From positions 930,001 through 994,000 of the forward strand of contig NZ_CP029822.1 in the NCBI RefSeq assembly GCF_003991975.1: DNA of 64,000 bases, written 5' to 3'. This document shows positions 61,901 to 64,000 of the stretch, piece by piece. The position numbers and the translations under genes were made by a program. This DNA comes from Entomomonas moraniae. Its GTDB lineage: Bacteria; Pseudomonadota; Gammaproteobacteria; Pseudomonadales; Pseudomonadaceae. The notes below the pieces were generated by a model. That model was not told the origin of the DNA. It worked only from the letters and a program-made list of their open reading frames with translations, and did no database searches. Position 1 is the first letter of the stretch; every line of letters starts with the position of its first letter.

Positions 61901-62740
61901 TTATAAGTATTGTATTTCAGCTAATGTTCTTGCTTCTTCTACCGTTATTGTTGGTAAATCAAAAAACTCTAAATAAGCAGGTATTTGCTCAAATAGCATA
62001 TCTGTACCCACTTGTATTTGGCAACCTTTTGCTTTTGCTGCTTGTAAAAAAGGGGTTATGTCACTTTTCATTACAACCTCACCTACAAAATGATGACTTT
62101 GTAGCTGTGAAATATCCATGGGTAATGGATCATTTTCTTTCATACCTAGTGGTGTCGCGTTTACTACAAGATCGTATGTTCCCACATTCTCTAGGCCAAA
62201 CACAACCTCCAATGTAGGATAGTGTGTTTTTAATCGTTGGGCTAGCGATTTACATGAGTCTATATTAAGGTCACTTAAACATAATGTTGAAATACCTGCG
62301 CCAGCAAGTGATGCCGCAATTGCTCGCCCAACACCTCCCGAACCAATGACAATTGCTTTTTTATCTTTTGGATCAAAGCCTTTGCGCTTGATACCGCGTA
62401 CGAACCCCTCACCATCGAACATATCACCGACCACTTTACCATCACTCGATAGTTTAAGTGCATTGCAAGATCCAGCCACTTGTGCAGTAACGCTCAACTC
62501 ATCGGCTAAAGTAACTGCTGCCACTTTATGAGGCATAGTAACCAACGAGCCTTTAAAATTATGGATTTGTATCATTGCTTTAAAGACATTAGCAAAATTT
62601 TCTGTACTTACTTCAACAGGGATAAGCACTGTATTAATATTTTGTTTTCTTAAATGAGGATTATAAATCATCGGCGATTTCACACTACGAATCGGATCCC
62701 CCATTAATGTTAAAAACTCTGTTTGTCCATTGATTATCAT
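61901..62740 (-). CDS. quinate/shikimate dehydrogenase (AroE/YdiB family)
   Basis: The 279-residue protein has the AroE-type substrate site (LMGDPIRSVKSPMIYN), the catalytic Lys in SLVTMPHK, and the NAD(P) site VIGSGGVGRAIAASLAGAG followed by LSDLN. The acidic residue after the second strand (D in LSDLN) favours NAD over NADP. Linked to quiC, it would oxidise quinate or shikimate to the dehydro-acid. The biosynthetic aroE is a possible alternative but less likely here. GGAGA is nine bases from the start. Confidence 0.88.
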   Translation of the reverse strand: MIINGQTEFLTLMGDPIRSVKSPMIYNPHLRKQNINTVLIPVEVSTENFANVFKAMIQIHNFKGSLVTMPHKVAAVTLADELSVTAQVAGSCNALKLSSDGKVVGDMFDGEGFVRGIKRKGFDPKDKKAIVIGSGGVGRAIAASLAGAGISTLCLSDLNIDSCKSLAQRLKTHYPTLEVVFGLENVGTYDLVVNATPLGMKENDPLPMDISQLQSHHFVGEVVMKSDITPFLQAAKAKGCQIQVGTDMLFEQIPAYLEFFDLPTITVEEARTLAEIQYL

Positions 62741-62895
62741 TATATTTATTCTCCAATGTTATTTTTATTTATTCACTAATATGTTAAACACTCTAATGTT
62801 TGTGCCGTTGAATGTAACACAGCTATATTGGTTATAAATACAACGTTAATAATCTATCAGATATAACAAAATAATAGATCGGCGCTTAAAAAGAT

Positions 62896-62934
62896 AAACC
62901 TCATAAATAACAAGCTATTTTATTTATGGGGTTT
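62896..62934 (-). terminator. rho-independent terminator of pobA
   Basis: A 15-bp stem (62896-62910 with 62920-62934, one G-U pair) stands about 17 nt after the pobA stop. On the minus strand it is followed by ATCTTTTTAAG. It separates pobA from the downstream dehydrogenase operon, which must have its own promoter. Confidence 0.8.
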
Positions 62935-62950
62935 TATTGTTTAATCGCTA

Positions 62951-64000
62951 CTAATGTGGAAGTCCGACATAGTTCTCTGCTAATGAATAAATCGCATACT
63001 CCGAATTCATTAAATGATTAAACTCTGCCTCTTGCATTTTTTGGGTGAACGGGTCTTGATCATCAAAACGGTGTAATAACTTTGTCATCCACCATGAGAA
63101 GCGCTCACCAGCCCAAATGCGCCGTAAACATTTTTCAGAATAATGATCCATACCCAATTCGCGATGCTCAATAAAATACTCCATTAACGCATCAGCTAAA
63201 TAGAGCACGTCACTGGCAGCTAGATTAAGCCCCTTGGCACCTGTTGGTGGAACAATGTGTGCAGCATCCCCCGCTAAAAACAGACTACCGTAGCGAAGTG
63301 GCTCAGAAACAAAACTTCTAAGTGGCGCAATACTCTTTTCAATACTTTTACCAGTTACCAAGTTTTTGCGTGCTTCTGGGTATAGACGTAGGCTTAACTC
63401 CTCCCAAAAACGATCATCAGACCAATCTTCAACCTTTTCAGTTAAAGGAACCTGTAAATAATAACGACTCCTCATGGCAGAGCGCTGGCTACTTAGTGAA
63501 AAACCACGGGGACTATTACTGTAAATCAATTCATCCGCAACTGGAGGAGTATCGGACAGCAAGCCTAACCAACCAAATGGATAAACACGCTCATAATTCT
63601 TTTGAACTTTCTCTGGAATTGCTTTGCGACTTACACCATGAAAACCATCACATCCAACAACAATACGACTATGAATAACTTTTTTCTCACCATTTATTTC
63701 AAATGACACTGAAGGATTCTCTGTTTCAATATCGTGGATTTGCACATCATCCACACCGTAAAAAGAGAGTGCAGAAGAATTATTTCTTGCTTCCATCAGA
63801 TCTCTCGTTACTTCTGTTTGGCCATAAACAACAACGTAACGATTAATGGTTTTCTGAAAATCAATCCTCAGGTGTTTATCATCATAAACTAACTCAATAC
63901 CATGATGAGGAATACCCTCTTTATGTAAACGTGCAGCGACACCTACTCGTTCAAGTCCCTCAACCGTGACGCTCTCTAAAATGCCTGCTCGAATACGTTC
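62951..64000 (-). CDS. pobA: 4-hydroxybenzoate 3-monooxygenase PobA, 5' end outside the window
   Basis: The open frame runs from the stop at 62951 to the window edge, giving the C-terminal 349 residues. It covers ERIRAGILESVTVEGL, GIPHHGIELVYDDKHLRIDF, the conserved VVGCDGFHGVSRKAIP, the FAD-binding SLFLAGDAAHIVPPTGAKGLNLAASDV, and the family ending (AGERFSWWMTKLLHRF, AENYVGLP). PobA hydroxylates 4-hydroxybenzoate to protocatechuate using NADPH and FAD. The missing part should be about 45 residues, including the N-terminal GxGxxG. Together with quiC it feeds protocatechuate, whose ring-cleavage genes are not in this window. Confidence 0.95.
   Translation of the reverse strand, partial: ERIRAGILESVTVEGLERVGVAARLHKEGIPHHGIELVYDDKHLRIDFQKTINRYVVVYGQTEVTRDLMEARNNSSALSFYGVDDVQIHDIETENPSVSFEINGEKKVIHSRIVVGCDGFHGVSRKAIPEKVQKNYERVYPFGWLGLLSDTPPVADELIYSNSPRGFSLSSQRSAMRSRYYLQVPLTEKVEDWSDDRFWEELSLRLYPEARKNLVTGKSIEKSIAPLRSFVSEPLRYGSLFLAGDAAHIVPPTGAKGLNLAASDVLYLADALMEYFIEHRELGMDHYSEKCLRRIWAGERFSWWMTKLLHRFDDQDPFTQKMQEAEFNHLMNSEYAIYSLAENYVGLPH

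Noticed and set aside
1-64000. CRISPR array or phage structural cassette
   Set aside because: No regularly spaced direct repeats and no capsid, portal, terminase or tail motifs were seen.

Overview
The window is AT-rich DNA, estimated by eye at about 35% G+C, from a gammaproteobacterium. The pairs DUF2333-yciH and rnr-rlmB, with a tRNA-Leu in the same window, recall Pseudomonas gene order. A Klebsiella/Acinetobacter-type malonate operon and quinate/4-hydroxybenzoate genes fit a low-GC member of the Pseudomonadales. An insect-gut Entomomonas-like bacterium is a reasonable guess but is not proven. A near-canonical dif site at 25662-25689 places the middle of the window at the replication terminus. 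Several genes are decaying: two recombinases, two fluoride channels, a LysR regulator and a transporter fragment.

Layout. 1-11477 is mostly housekeeping: a partial tRNA-Leu(CAA) with a strong promoter, DUF2333 and YciH, a cobalamin riboswitch with BtuB, the ydbH-ynbE-ydbL outer-membrane lipid-transport set, rnr-rlmB and a small DUF3079 protein. 11478-12442 holds no recognisable gene. 12443-19354 holds a GNAT enzyme and an RND efflux pair divergent from an AdeRS-like two-component system. 19594-25596 is an operon of three tyrosine recombinases plus a small protein (a Tn554/RIT/GMT-like mobile element) whose first gene starts about 65 bp from dif. The first two recombinases are broken.

25843-33972 is a metal-oxyanion uptake cluster. 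It holds a ModE-type regulator, a MolABC-like (BtuFCD-type) importer, a SAM methyltransferase, a TonB-dependent receptor, a DUF364 putative metal-chelation protein and DUF2478. A 40-bp perfect palindrome lies just in front of the importer. I infer TonB-dependent molybdate or tungstate uptake. 34518-45430 holds two divergent operons: a compact fatty-acid/polyketide-like set (ACP, ketosynthase, dehydratase, ketoreductase, ferritin-like metalloenzyme, hydrolase-methyltransferase) and a YbhGFSR-type ABC exporter. Together they look like a small uncharacterised biosynthesis-and-export locus.

45925-53952 is a complete malonate decarboxylase operon, mdcABCDEFGH, facing its regulator mdcR. 54350-57301 is an AaeXAB-like aromatic-acid efflux operon. 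57667-58454 is a tandem fluoride-channel pair, both copies disrupted. 58561-64000 holds quinate/shikimate and 4-hydroxybenzoate genes (quiC, an aromatic-acid MFS transporter, a quinate/shikimate dehydrogenase, and pobA cut by the window edge), all converging on protocatechuate.

Coordinates and reading frames were read directly from the sequence. Family assignments are from memory of conserved motifs, without database searches.
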